Positions 47,064 to 61,135 are shown, numbered from the stretch's first letter. The stretch: 64,000 nt of DNA from Xanthoparmelia taractica (GCA_033085395.1 JANQBS010000045.1:124001-188000); one strand, 5' to 3'. Notes: a model not told the origin generated them from the letters alone. Translations and numbers: made by a program.

Positions 47064-48394
47064 ATGTCAAATAAACGGATAGAACAGGCAGAGGTAGAGA
47101 AATACTGGGAAATCTTCTCTCCTTTAGCCAATGGTGGAACCCACCTGAGCGGAGATCAGGCAGCTTCCGTACTCAAGAACAGCCAGCTCAGGGAGGATCA
47201 ACTCGCCAGAGTCTGGGACCTTGCCGACGTTGACAACGATGGCAGTCTCGATTTCGAAGAGTTTTGCGTGGCTATGCGCATCATTTTTGACTTAGTAAAT
47301 GGCGTAGGTGCAATCTGTCGTGCTAGAAAAACAGCAGAGCTGCCTTGTCTACATGCAGCCGCCTGGAGGGAACGCCCATGCTGACACTTCCAACCCAGGA
47401 ATACGCAGACGTTCCCTCCTCACTCCCCGACTGGCTTGTCCCCGAATCCAAAGCCCATCTCGTCCAAGCAAATCGCGCTCTCTCCGGTAACCAACCCGCG
47501 TTCTCCCCCATCTCACCCTCCGACGACGACGACGACGCCCTGGACCTCAAAGACGGCTTCGACTGGTACATGTCACCCAGCGACAAATCAAAGTATGAGT
47601 CAATCTACACTGCAAACAAAGACGCACACGGCGCCCTCACTTTCCATTCTCTCGAACCCCTCTACACCTCTCTAGACGTCCCAGACACAGACCTCCGCTC
47701 AGCATGGAACTTGGTAAACCCAGCTTCGGAACCTGCAGTCGGGAAGCATGCGGCGTTGGCTTTCTTGCACATACTTAACAATAGACACGAAGGTTACCGT
47801 ATCCCGCGCTCCGTCCCGGCGTCGCTCCGCTCTACCTTCGAGCAAGGCCAAATCGACCACAACCTCGAGAACAAGAGCGTGAAATCGAGATCGCCTGCTC
47901 AGCGCTGGGGCAATGAAGACGAGGGCACAGGCACGGGGCGCAAAGCTAAATTTGGGGACACGTACCTTAGCCGGCTAGGTGTGGGCGGGAAGAGCAGCTA
48001 TCAGCCGTCTGGCACAGATTTCAGTAGCGTACGCACGACTGAGGACTGGGAAGAGGTGAGGTTGAAGAGGCAGCTTCAAGATCTCGAAGCCAAGATCGAT
48101 TCGATTGAGACGAAAGCGAAGGGCCGAAGCGGAAGAAGAAGGGAGGAGGAGAGTAAGCCGGCGCTTGTGAAAAGAGAGTTGGAGATGCTGTTGGATTATA
48201 AGCGGAAAGAGATCCGAGATTTAGAAAGGGGCGAAGGCAAAACCAAAGCCGGAGAGGCTTTGAAAGGAGTGGAGAATGAAATCAAGGGGGTCAGGGAGCT
48301 GGTGGAGGGATTAGAAGCACATTGGAAGACGAGAGAAGGAGTGCTGGACCATCTGAGAAGGCAAATTGAGGATGAGAAACAGACGGGCAGGTGA
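47064..48394 (+). CDS. END3: END3, EH-domain endocytic actin-patch protein, 411 aa
   Basis: Exons 47064-47303 and 47399-48394 (1236 nt). END3 works with PAN1 and SLA1 in cortical actin patches during endocytosis. The first EH domain (residues about 10-80) contains a canonical EF-hand loop, DVDNDGSLDFEE, at 55-66. The junction gives FDLVNG|EYADVPSSLPDWLVPESKAH, characteristic of END3. A second EH-like domain starts at FDWYMSPSDKSKYESIY. The C-terminal third carries two coiled-coil repeats rich in Lys and Glu, as in the family. Length is in the usual 400 aa range. It converges with the class VII chitin synthase, with only 188 bases between stops. Confidence 0.93.
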
Positions 48395-48582
48395 TCAGAC
48401 GCAATCCATATTACTATTCACATACTCATCATGAGCATTAAATTATCTATACAAAATCACATCGTGAAGATAACGATGTCCCTGGCAGCATGGCGCCACT
48501 CAAATGCTCTATGCTACGCTCCTTTCCTGATGCAATTTTCATCCACGCAATACCCGCTTTTCGTACCGTTATATCATTGCAT

Positions 48583-51500
48583 TTACATATTCGCCAACTC
48601 AGCATCAATCTGCTGGTCCAAGAATGCTCTCTTCTCCCCCGTCAATTCTGTCTGCAATCGCTGCTCGACTAAAGCGCGTACTTGTTTCTTCGTCACGTTG
48701 TCTAGGTCGACTTCTGTAAGACAGCTCCGCACAGCCTCGATGATCGCACCGTCGTCGGGGCCGTTGTGCGTCCCCCGGAAGTCCACGGTGCTCACAGGTC
48801 TGCTTCCAAATCCAAGTGGGCTTCGATTTTGCCGTACTGTCGGTGATTGCATAGCAATAAGATTGTCTGTGCTGGGCATGCTCATCCTCTGGTACGGATG
48901 GTTATAATCGCTCGCCCCTGTCACCGATTGCATTCTCGACTGCGGGCGTGAATACTGCGGTTGGTCCTTGTAAGGAGCGAATGAATGGGTGGATTGTCTG
49001 TTCGGAAGTCCAAAGGCTGCAGGTGATTGGGGAGGCATGTATGCTGGTGGAGCGTTATGGAACCCAGTGAGTATTGTGGAAGCAGGCTTAGCGGACGAAT
49101 ACACTGATTGAATATCGTCCATCTCGAAGCCATTGGTGGCATATTCGTCCTCATAGCTCTTCTCCATGGTGCCTGCCATGCCGCGACGGCCTGGTAGATT
49201 GTTCGTCGCTGCGTAATCATCCCACCTTTGGAGCGGGACGCTCCGAGGATCGAACCCTTCGTCTTCAAGGGCTACTATTTGCTTGTTGCCCTTTTCGCCG
49301 AGAACGATCCTAGTGTTACCCCAGGTAAAATTGTCTTGGTTCCAGAATGAGTATATTGGGAGGACGAAAGAGTAGACAGGGAACGCGAGGAGGTAGATTA
49401 TCATCCATCCGATATGCTGCCATTGTCGCTTGAGCAGGAATATGATCGCCTGAAGACCATATACACATCCTAAGATGACGAGCGAAATGAGTGGGAATTG
49501 ACCAGTGTGGCTCGCAACACGGTAGATCAGATATCCCAGATACCCGCAGGTAGCAGGAAGGATGATCGTTCCGAAAAGGTCGATGAAGACCACGAACCGC
49601 ATACTGAAGCAGCAAAAACCGCAAAGGTCTTTGAGCCAGACTAGCTCGGCGAGGTTATGAATCGTGGAATTGATCCAGCGTCGCCTTTGAGACAAGAGGA
49701 CCCCCCACGTCTCGGGCGCTGCGGTCTTAGCGTAGGCATCTGGTACGAATTTGTACGACATTGATGGAAAATGTTTCGTCATGATCGTTGTAAGATATCT
49801 GTCTTCACCCAGGGACAAGAGGTTCTTCTTGTGCAGTGTGTCCACATTGCAGGTGCTGTAATCGTTGATGACTTTGTCGGAGATGATCAACGGGCGGCCC
49901 TTGTCCGCTGTTCGAAGTCGGTACATGCAGAAACTAGAGAAGTGTCAGTAGGCCTTGCCACTTTAGAGAATGAGACTCTAGACCTACCATCCAGGCAGAC
50001 AAGTAACCGAACCGAACAACGACTCAAATGCCTTTGCCAGATGATGGGAGATGTAATACTCATAGACTTGTATCATGGTCCACCAACTCCGTTCCTCGTT
50101 TTCCAAGCTTGTTTCGCCACAGATTCCTGCGATTTTCGCATCATTGGCGCAGCTTGCAACCAGTCGATTCAGCGAGTCTTCCTTGACGCTGGTATCAGCA
50201 TCAACCATGAAAAGGTACTCGTACAGCTCAGGATCCACGCCAATGATGTTGTTGATTTGATGGAAGATTTCGAGCTCGAGTGGCGACATAGGTGCGCGGT
50301 GGTGGACACGATTCAGGAAGCTGAGAAGCAAGATCTGTGAGTCTCGCTTGCCCCGGTTTCCGGGCTTTGATTTTGTCTGTTCGGACTCCTTGCCGACCTT
50401 CACCACCACGATATAAGGTACCACATTTCCTTCGTACTCGTAAAGACCAGAGTAAACTTTGCCATAATTGAGTTGTTCATTGCCCTGGCCAACAGCTTTG
50501 AAGGGAAGCGCGGGAGGGTCAATTTTGGGATCAACGCCAAGGATATCAAGTACGATCTTTGGAGTTGGCCTATCGTTACCGCCTCCCACGATCATCCCAT
50601 CACACATGACGCATATAAGCTTCCTCTTATTGTCGTACTGGAGGGCTGTCAATGAATCAAGACCTTTTCGTAGCTGGTCTTCGCCTTCCGTATAAGCTGG
50701 GACCTGACAGATTACAAATTTGTCCTGGGCTGCTGGTCTGCGCCTGGAACCGAATTGCAGTGCAGAGAGAAATTTGGTGAGGATGACGGCACAAAGAATA
50801 ATGGTAAAAGCAAGCAAGATGTAGTTGTTGACCTGACATCTCGCGGTGTCTCTGAAATCCGGTATCCCTTCATAAAAGGCATTTTCCATGCAATTCAAGG
50901 TTTTCTGGTAGTTCGGATCGTTGGCTTTCCAATGGCTTGTGATGTCGCTGCCGGCATTTTGTTGAATCAGATCTGACACCTCTTCAGGAATCCAAGAATA
51001 CATTGCAATGTTCCCTTCCGTCTGTTTGGTGTAGAAGTAGTCGGTCAGGTCGTAAATCTTTCCGTTCAAGATGACCCACTCACGGTTGGAGCCTTGTGAG
51101 CTAACGGATCCCTTTTTAGTCACGAGATCACCCTTGTAGTATTCTTGTATCTTCGGAAGAAACGTGTCGGTATACCAATCGATACTGTGCAGTTTTGTGT
51201 TGTTGTTCGTTTGATATAGAGGTCCGGATGTGTGGACCCCCTGAGGATTCACAACGGTAGTGTTCGCAAGCAACCTTGTGGCCTCATCGGTGACCAGATA
51301 GCTGCAAGCCTTTGTTAGAGGTGGTGGGAAGTACTCATCCAAATTCATTCCCGCGAAAGGCTGCATCATGGCTTGGGTGGTAAGGGGCTGAATGTCTCCG
51401 TGTGTAATTTTGGCAAATTTCGTTATATCATAAACCTTGCCGTGAATACTGACCCAGAAATCATTCTCAGCTTGATGATACCCAACCTCTTTTTGATTCC

Positions 51501-53961
51501 AAGCCTTGTGGAGGCTGGGACACAGAAGATTGCCAAATTCGACGATCCAGAAGATGACTGTTGCATTGAGTAAGAAGATCAGGAGCATCAGTACTATTTT
51601 CTCTCTCCAAGCAAATCGAACGTCAGGTCGCTTCATTCGGCCGAGATATCGGAGCGTGAATGAAGGGATCCAGAAGGTTAGAGCCCAGACCAATGCGACC
51701 CAAAGTCGGCGAGACTTGTCGACGCGCTCAGAGGTGATGGCTTTTGGCTCTGCCAACTCGGGGTCCAAGCCGCCAGTGAAGTGCCCGACGTCATCGTCGT
51801 AGTATGAAGCTTGTCCCTTCTTATAGTCCCCTTTGGCGCCTAAGCCATAGTCACCGGGCATGGTATTGACCGTGCGGGTCATAGTTGGGGCAATGGACTT
51901 AGCTGCGCCGATTGTGGCTTGAGGCATAGTTGTGAGACTCTGCTGCCGTTGTAACAGATTATCTCGGCTTCCATAGTCCTCGACCATGGGTGGAAAGAAC
52001 CCGCCCTCATTGGGACCAGGTGTCGTGGCAGAATACCCAGTTTCTATGCCACCACCACCTATCATGTTGAAAGGAGACCGCACAGAGGTGGATAAGTCGG
52101 CGGGCTTGAGATCAAGCATACTCTCAGCCTCCCACCACGGTCCTTCGCGAATCCAGACGCGCTCGTGTCCCACAACTACCTCGCCATTACTCCATCCACG
52201 TTCCAAGATCCAGCTCTCGACTCCATCCCGACCCTCCTGACATCCAAGTCGGGAGTATCGGGTGTAGAACTCGTCTATGTCGAAATCGGCGGTGAAGTCT
52301 AGGTTTTTGTTGCGATAGTTGGCCCACTCCGGGAGTCTCCAGGTTCGAAGCTGCTTCGACACTGTGCCGGCTGACCAGGCAGATGTTGTAGATGCCAGAG
52401 TCCCTAGACTGGCAAGCGATTCATCGGTGGGGTGGAGGGACAGATGATACCATACTCTGCTGCTGTCGAGTACAGCCGGGAGATCTATACGCGCTCTCGT
52501 CTCACTCCGAACGCCTTGGGTGTTGGCCGGGTAGAGTATGTTTCGCAAAAAGCCACCAATTTCCGCTTCTGCGCCTACCTTTTCCAGTACCTCTTCCTGG
52601 CGTTCTCGCTCCAAAGCTCGGTCTCGGCTGACTGGGCCGGTAGTGAGCCCGAGATCTGCGCCTACGTCCGAAATGGCATTCTGCATGTCTTTGACGACAG
52701 ATGAGCCGGGCGATACAACGTCAATTCCATCCTGTTTCATTTCGGCGTTGATGCCCAGATTGTCGTCAAAGACCCCACGAAGCGCGACGGCCTTACCGAG
52801 GTCTTGCCCGGGGATTTCTACCAGGGTAATGTTGACAGTATCGCCATTATCCTCGTCCGTGATAGGCGTTCGAGCGCCCACCCTATCGTTGCCGCTCTCA
52901 CTGGACTCGTCTCCTTCCTTTATTCTTTGTACCTCTGTGGAGATTGCCTCGTTGGCTTTGAGCATGACCCAATCGACTAAAGCCTCGTATATTCCAGAAA
53001 TCAAGATTTCACGCTCGTCTGTGTTGCATCTGTGCATAAGGACCTCGGGCTCGAGGCCAAGGAGACCGCTGACATCTTCGCATATGTCTTCCAAATCTTC
53101 TTGATCAATGAGAAGGCCCACGGTTTCTCCAAGTTTAAGAAGCCCTGCAAGTGTCGAAATCAAGCTTCGATGAGCCGACCCTTTGATCCCAATCGCCTTC
53201 AACGAGGATCGGAAGTCCTCGGCGGACGCCGTATCATCGGCTGTAGGCAGAAAGGCTGGTGGCCCGTATGTGCCAGATCTGTTTAGTAATGAATATGTCG
53301 ATGGGTGCTTCAGGCTCAGAAATTCTCGTTCAGCTGGAGTTGATGCGGATGTGAGGAGGTAGTAGAATACGTCAAATGCCCGAAAGCCAGATTCTTGCGG
53401 TACATGGAGAAAGCCCTGGGCGATGTTGATTCCTGACTGTGAAAAGGAGAGGGATGCAGAGCTGATGTTGCCGGCAAGTGTAAGACTGAATGTAGCTGCA
53501 AGTGCTGCATGCCTTGGAGTAGCTGGATTGTAGGGCGTCACGCAATAGGTGAAGGGCCTAAGGGCTGCCAGGGCGGTGTGGAGAGAATTTGGTACTGTAA
53601 GGGGAAGGGCAGAGATGAATGGCGAGAGAACGGAGGGTGTGGAGTGGTGCAAGGATGCTAAGACGATACAGCCATCCTCGGCCCGTCGACGAGCGTGCTC
53701 CCACGCTTGCCGTGCCAATTCTGCATCTATCGTACCTCCGAGCTGGCCATCAACGTTTGGGTGGGAGGCAGTGAGCCAGGTGTTGACTACCAGGCTTGTG
53801 CTGGCATCGAGGCGATAAGGCCGTGCGGAAGCGTAGCTGGTGTGTAGTGCATTGAGCAATGTGGTAGTTGATACCTGCGTCGACTGCTGGGCCGCGGAGC
53901 GGACTCCGGTCGGGGTTGTGGGACCAGAATAGGATGAAAAGCGATTGTTTGGCATAGACAT
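48583..53961 (-). CDS. Class VII chitin synthase with degenerate myosin-like domain (CsmB type), 1774 aa
   Basis: Exons on the minus strand: 53961-49988 and 49933-48583 (5325 nt; the junction restores TCLPGCFCMYRLR). It makes cell-wall chitin from UDP-GlcNAc at the plasma membrane. The N-terminal 600 residues resemble a myosin motor, but no P-loop GxxGxGKT is present (the stretch FDVFYYLLTSASTPAEREFL survives). Next come membrane segments, two cytochrome-b5-like regions and the processive glycosyltransferase with QVPAYTEGEDQL, the D,D block around FMVDADTS, and QRRRW at residues 1407-1411. The extreme C-terminus is a DEK-C-like domain. Start MSMPNNRFSSYS is the first Met of the open frame. 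Head-to-head with the class V enzyme. Confidence 0.93.
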
Positions 53962-55332
53962 GGTGCAGGTGAATCGGCAGCCCCTTCAACGCCCACCCCT
54001 GAGGAGTCTTCTAGGTACCGTTAGGCAGGATTGATGGCCAATCTTTCTCCAAAAATCTCACGATCGTCTTTTGTATTCCAACCTCTGTAAAGTCCAGAAA
54101 GGCCAGAGGCGATAGCTCCGATTTACCGTATTCGCAGGAGGCCTCAATATTAATCCTTCAGAAGTGAAAGGATGCCCCATGTATCGAAGGCAAGCAATGA
54201 ACGAGGAAGCGAGTGACAAGAAATGACGAGACAAGAACGAGTGAAACCCTGCAGGCGTATGAGGGATGAAGTGATGGTTGGTGTTGCAGGCGGAGAGGAA
54301 AGGATGTCTGCAAAATGTTGATGCTCGTCGTCGTGGATGAAAACACACTAGAGCAACCCCTGTTCCGCCGCCACTACTGGAAATAGCAACACGATGCACT
54401 ACTTTAACCTCTCGTATTTCATCCTTTGCTTTGCCCACAATGGCTCTGGGACGGTATAGGGAGAGAGTCGAAGAGATATTTCTTCAGATACGAACTACAT
54501 GAACTACGTGGGAGGGTTTGGGTACACCACAATTTCATTCAGCTTTTTTTAAATCTTTGGCAGTCTTCATCTCAAGTTCCCAGTCCCTATCTCGGTCCGG
54601 GCAAAAACAAGGGAGATCGGCCGATTTTTCTCTAGCGCCCGCAATTGCTTCGGTCTCCATGGGCGCCACGGCCATTATTATTTTTCTCTGGATCATGCAT
54701 CTATCTGGTGCATGTACAAGTAGGGCGCAAGCTAGCAAGGTAAATAAATCACAACGACAATCTGACCTTGACAGCTGTCAGATATAACAGTAGAAGAATT
54801 CGATCAACGTGTCATAGACAATACCGTGCAATGGTGGGTACCCCCATGTGGCAATGGAGTATTCGTACTCAAAGGTAGAAAAGATCGCGTAGCCTACCTA
54901 CCTACCTTAAGGCACCTTAGGCTCTACCCTAACTAAAGTCGGCTACGCAGCTTAGCATCCCCGACGAGACCCTTTTCCTCTCCCTGTCTCTATAGATTAA
55001 TACGTATCTTACCACAACAGAGATTGTTACCTCTCCATTTCTATATCTTCATATTTTCTGATTCTATCTCCACGACCTTCGTTTGAATCCTGTCCCTTCA
55101 TTTATCACTCGACCGCGTCTGTCTTTCGCTGAGACACTCTCGCTGACGCCTCCACGTTACTGACCATCAGACATCACCATCCTCAGGCCCATGACATTGC
55201 CTTTACAGCTAAACCTGCACCTGCGCAACTCCTATCACTAGAAAGTGCAATCGGTGCATCACGTACATCGTCCACGTCATATCAAGTCTTCAGCCCTCTT
55301 GACTGAGAAAACGCCTTTATTGGGCCGCCGTC
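53962..55332. promoter_or_regulatory. Divergent promoter region between the two chitin synthase genes
   Basis: 1371 bases between opposing start codons. It includes a CT-rich block before the class V start (about 54960-55240) and a stretch of repeated CTACC/CCTTA words at about 54893-54935. The open frame at 54058-54438 (minus) is probably chance. Shared regulation of the pair is plausible from the arrangement, not shown by the sequence. Confidence 0.65.
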
Positions 55333-58300
55333 ATGGCGCTTCCTTCGCTCAACAGTACGACTCCGGCACATGCCCAATCTTCTCTACCTGCATTGCCCGC
55401 CCATTTACAGTCAGATACGCATTTGACAGCACATCTTGCCAGTCGGTATGTCAATTATTCCTGATCGGAATCTCACCAAAAGGGCTAGGCTAATTAGACC
55501 TAAAGTTTCCATGTCTCCCTCCCAGTTTCAAAATTATCATCCCAGGCCCTCATTTCCCTCAACACCTACACTTCCTCCTCAAAAGGCCCAGATGGCGGCA
55601 AACAAGGAAGTGCCATGGGCGAAGCTGAAGATTTGGCTGGAAGAGCTTGGTCAAGGTTAGGGGGCAGGGGAGAGAACCAAGCGGTGGTCTTTCTGTAAGT
55701 GACGCCGTCGTCCAGCAATCTACGTCTACCTTTGCGGGTCATTTGCTAAGGTCCCTGGCTCTGTAGCGGTGAATCTGGCTCCGGCAAGACCACGATACGC
55801 TCGCACCTGCTTTCTTCATTCTTATCCTTCTCGTCCACACCGCTGTCTACGAAGCTCTCCCTTGCGGCCTTCGTGTTCGACACACTGACGACCACCAAAT
55901 CCTTAACCACGCCGACCGCATCAAAGGCTGGCCTTTTCTTCGAGTTGCAATATGACGCCTCGTCAACGATGAACCCTACGCTCATTGGGGGAAAGCTGTT
56001 GGACCACCGATTAGAGCGGAGCAGGATTGCTTCGGTCCCGACTGGCGAGCGGAGCTTTCACGTCCTATACTATCTATTGGCTGGGACGAGTGCTGCAGAA
56101 AAAGCGCATCTTGGTCTTGAAAACGCAGGTGTGGTGGCTGAAAGCGGTGTCTCCTCTGGCAATAGGTCATCTGGGACCATTGGTCATAAGAGATGGCGAT
56201 ATCTAGGTCATCCTACGCAACTCAAGGTCGGGATCAATGACGCCGAAGGCTTTCAGCATTTTAAGACGGCCTTACGAAAGCTCGAATTTCCGCGAGGTGA
56301 TATAGCAGAGATCTGCCAGATCCTTGCCAGCATCCTCCATATTGGGCAATTGGAGTTCACGACCAGTCAATCCACCCTACCTGCTGCCGACGATAGCGGC
56401 GGTTATTCCCATGAAGGCGGCGAAACAGTGACCACTGTAAAAAATAGGGAGGTTCTGGGCATAGTCGCTGCTTTCCTTGGGTTGAGCATTCAGGATCTTG
56501 AGACCAGTCTCGGTTACAAGACAAAGACAATACATCGGGAACGAGTCACAGTCATGCTTGATCCTAAAGGTGCTCGAGACAACGCGGATGAGCTAGCAAG
56601 GACCCTCTACTCTCTAATTGTAGCCTATGTCATTGAGCAGATTAACCAAAAGACTTGCGCCTTGGAAGACTCGGTCGCAAACACCATATCAATCATCGAC
56701 TTCCCGGGTTTTGCGCAGTCTGCGTCGACCGGTTCTGTGTTAGACCAGCTGCTTAATAACGCCGCAGCTGAGTCGCTGTACAACTTCGCGTTGCAGAGTT
56801 TCTTCGAGCGCAAGGCCGATCTGATGGAAAGTGAGGATGTCAGCGTGCCGGCAACGAGTTACTTCGACAACACCGATGCTGTCCGCGGTCTACTGAAGCA
56901 CGGCAATGGACTTCTCAGTATACTTAGTGACCAGAGCCGACGTGGCAGAACAGACTTACAGCTTTTGGACAGCCTTAGAAAGCGGTTCGAAAACAAGAAT
57001 CCCGCGATTGCTGTGGGAAGTGCTACTGCGAAGATGCCGGGCAGCAATTTCGTTACACAGAATGCCGCTGCTTCCTTCACGGTGAGGCATTTTGCTGGAG
57101 AGGTCGAGTATCCCATCAACGGACTGGTCGAGGAGAATGGAGAAGTAATCCCGGGCGATCTAATGAATTTGATCAATTCCACCAAGAGCGATTTCGTCCG
57201 TGAATTGTTTGGGCAAGAAGCACTTCATACAGTAATGCATCCGAGCGAGAGGACGGCTATCATGCAGGCCCAAGTTAGCTCGAAGCCTCTGCGAATGCCA
57301 AGTATGGCCCGCAGAAAGGGCGAGCGTCCAGGGAGGCTTGCTGCACGGACGACCAGTGCTACTCAATCTAATGAAGATGTTGACAGCCAGGCCGCTGATT
57401 CTCGCATGAGGCCTGCTCGGGGACGTAAAGGCAATGACCGCCTAGTTGGCATCGACCAAGGTGCTTCCGGCCAGTTCTTGTCGTCTTTGGAAAACATAAC
57501 GAAATCCATATCGTCCACGGAGTGTAATCCTTATTTCGTCTTCTGTCTAAAGCCAAATGACCGCCGTATCGCCAACCAATTCGACAGCAAGTGCGTCCGA
57601 ACCCAGATTCAAACATTCGGTATAGCTGAGATCAGTCAACGATTACGAAACGCAGACTTTAGCCTTTTCCTACCATTTGGCGAGTTTCTTGGTCTCGTCG
57701 AAGCACATGATACTTTGATGGGAAGCGAAAGGGAGAAAGTTGAGGCTGCTTTGAGCGAAAAGAGGTGGCCGAGGAACGAGGCTCGTGTAGGCACCACGGG
57801 CGTATTCCTTAGCGAAAGATGCTGGGCGACGATCGCAAAGTCCAGCGAAAAAGGCTTCACCGGCGGACGCTTTTTTGACACAGATGCCAGTGATGTTGGA
57901 GAGGAGGCTTTGACTCCAATGGAGACCCAGGATCGAGGCCTTGGTGACTCCCGAGTTAATCTACTGGCGTCGCAACAGAATATGGCGAGCCCGGGCGCTT
58001 ACATATACGGTGACGAAGCTAAGCAACCAGCCTACTTTGGTGGTCGAGAGGTAGATGGCCGATCCGATGCAGGAGCTTCTGCTTTCAACTCCGGTGACAT
58101 GTTCCGCAATCTCGAGACGAGGGAGCAAATGGCCGAAAAGGGTAACAAGAAAAAGATGGAGGAGGTCGATGTTGTTCCCGTTTCCGGCAGCCGAAAGCGC
58201 TGGCTTTCTCTAATCTATCTGTTGACCTGGTGGATGCCAGATTTCCTAATCAAATGGGTCGGCCGCATGAAACGAAAGGACATTCGAATGGCATGGCGCG

Positions 58301-61135
58301 AGAAGTTCGCTATCAATCTCATGATCTGGTTCAGCTGTGGCTTCGTTGTCTTCTTCATCATCGTCTTTCCCAGGCTCATTTGTCCCAAACAGAATGTCTA
58401 CTCCGCGAATGAGCTCTCGACTCACAACGGCAAGAACGGCCACGGTTCATACATCGCTATCAGAGGAGTGGTCTATGATTTAGGAGCCTTCATGCCAAAT
58501 CATTATCCTTCTATAATACCACAGACGTCCCTGAAAAAGTACGCCGGGATCGATGCCACTGATCTTTTCCCGGTGCAGGTTTCAGCACTATGCCCCAACC
58601 ACATCGACCCCAGCGTTCAGCTCAGCTACACTCCAACAAACGTATCGGGCTCTGCCAATGTGATCAGCACTGCAGATACCAATGCAAATTATCACGATTT
58701 CAGGTACTTTACAAACGACTCCCGTCCAGATTGGTGGTACGAACAGCAGAAATCTTTGCAAGCCCAATACAAGAAAGGTGAGGTTGGTTATACTCCCCAA
58801 TACGTCAAGAAGCTGGCAACCAAGAAGCAATTCTCCATTGCGACACTGTACGGTCGCGTGTATGACTTTACCGACTATGTCAAGGGGGGCCGCCGACTGC
58901 AAGCTCCGCCAGGGACAAAGGTATCATCTGAAGCCGATCCCGACTTCATGAACCCTCTCGTAGTGAACCTTTTCCAGATGAGTGCTGGGAACGACGTCAC
59001 CAAGGACTGGGAAAACCTCGCCCTGTCGTCATCTGACAAGGCGATCATGAGAGAGTGCCTTGACAATCTCTTTTTCGTCGGTTCTACTGACACGAGGAAT
59101 TCAGCTCGCTGCCTCTTTGCCCAATACATCCTCCTCGCCATTTCAATCCTCTTGGTCACCGTCATCGGCTTCAAATTCTTTGCTGCCTTGCAGTTCGGAA
59201 AGAAGAATGTACCTGAAAACCTCGATAAGTTTGTCATTTGCCAGGTACCTGCATACACTGAGGATGAGGACTCGCTTCGCCGAGCCATTGACTCGGCGGC
59301 ACGAATGAAGTATGACGACAAACGCAAATTGTTGGTCATTGTCTGCGACGGTATGATTATCGGGCAGGGCAACGATCGACCTACCCCAAGGATCGTCCTC
59401 GACATCTTAGGAGTGGATGAAACCGTGGATCCTGAACCACTGAGTTTCGAGAGCTTAGGCGAGGGGATGAAACAGCACAATATGGGGAAAGTCTACTCTG
59501 GACTGTACGAAGTTCAAGGACACATCGTGCCTTTTTTGGTCGTCGTCAAGATCGGAAAACCCTCCGAAGTCTCGAGGCCCGGCAACCGAGGCAAACGTGA
59601 TTCTCAGATGGTGATCATGAGATTCTTGAACCGCGTCCATTACAACCATCCCATGAACCCTCTGGAACTGGAGATGCATCACCAGATCCGGAATATCATT
59701 GGAGTCAACCCAACATTCTACGAATTCATGCTGCAGATTGATGCGGACACTGTAGTGGCTCCCGACTCTGCTTCACGCATGGTAGCCGCGTTCCTTCACG
59801 ATACCCGGCTCATTGGAATCTGCGGAGAGACCGCTCTGTCCAACGCCAAGTCCTCCTTCACCACCATGATCCAGGTTTATGAATACTACATATCGCATAA
59901 TTTGACAAAAGCCTTCGAGAGCCTTTTTGGATCCGTAACTTGTCTGCCAGGATGCTTTACGATGTACCGCATACGCGCTGCGGAGACTGGAAAGCCTTTG
60001 TTCGTCAGTCGGGAAATCGTTGAGGCGTATTCGGACATCCGCGTAGACACTCTTCATATGAAAAATCTGCTCCACCTGGGCGAAGACCGATTTTTGACGA
60101 CGCTACTTCTCAAGCATCATCCGAAGTACAAGACCAAATACACCTTCAACGCGCATGCATGGACGATCGCACCTGATAGCTGGAACGTCTTTATGTCGCA
60201 ACGTCGACGGTGGATCAACTCGACTGTTCATAATCTCGTCGAACTCATTCCACTCCAGCAGCTCTGCGGTTTCTGTTGTTTCAGTATGCGCTTTGTTGTC
60301 TTACTCGACTTGATGAGCACCATTGTACAGCCAGTAACAGTGGCTTACATTGCTTACCTGATTATCCTGATCGCCATCAATTCCGAAGTGGTACCCTTGA
60401 TGGCCTTCGTACTCTTAGGAGCCATCTACGGTCTCCAAGCTATCATTTTTATTCTGCGGAGGAAGTGGGAGATGATCGGATGGATGATCATATATATCCT
60501 GGCCATGCCTGTCTTCTCGCTAGGTCTGCCTTTGTATTCGTTCTGGCACATGGATGACTTTTCATGGGGTAATACGCGGGTTGTCACAGGTGAGAAGGGC
60601 AAACAGGTGGTCATATCTGACGAGGGCAAGTTCGACCCTGCGTCGATCCCGCACAAGAGATGGGAAGAATACCAAGCTGAGCTTTGGGATGCTCAAACTC
60701 AGCATGATGACAAGTCGGAAATCTCTGGCTACTCATACGGCACGAAATCGTATCATCCCGCACCCTCAGACTACGGTTATCCACCGTCAAGACCAATGTC
60801 TCAGATGGACATGCCGAGATATGGCTCGCGTTTATCACTCGCTCCGTCAGAGGTTGTGAACAGAGGCTATCAAGAGAATATGGAGATGGCCGACTTTTCG
60901 GAGCTGCCAAGTGATGACGCCATTCTGGCGGAGATTCGGGAGATTCTGAAGACTGCCGATCTTATGTCTGTGACAAAGAAGGGCATCAAGATGGAGCTGG
61001 AGAGGAGGTTCAATATCAATCTCGAAGCGAGAAGAGCGTACATTGGCTCAGGTGAGCCTATTCTGTGTTGCGTTCATGAATCGGCAAGCTAACTCGTTAA
61101 CAGCAACGGAAGCTATCTTGTCCGGGCAACTGTGA
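55333..61135 (+). CDS. Class V chitin synthase with myosin motor-like domain (CsmA type), 1872 aa
   Basis: Exons 55333-55445, 55506-55694, 55767-61051 and 61104-61135 (5619 nt). Both small 5' exons and the 3' exon (ending TEAILSGQL) are needed. It synthesises chitin during polar growth; the N-terminal myosin motor-like domain helps place the enzyme on actin at hyphal tips in studied species. The motor domain begins after PALPAHLQSDTHLTAHLAS and has an intact P-loop GESGSGKTT at 102-110. Two cytochrome-b5-like domains and transmembrane segments follow. The catalytic core contains QVPAYTEDEDSL, MLQIDADT, CGETALSN and QRRRW at residues 1579-1583. A DEK-C domain lies at the C-terminus. Length fits the class (about 1850 aa). 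Confidence 0.96.

Noticed and set aside
52538..53104. 188-codon plus-strand Ser-rich frame inside the class VII chitin synthase
   Set aside because: Antisense shadow with low-complexity translation.
54893..54940. CCCTAACT-like words that recall telomeric repeat
   Set aside because: Only a single CCCTAAC word, mid-window between two conserved divergent genes; not a tandem array.
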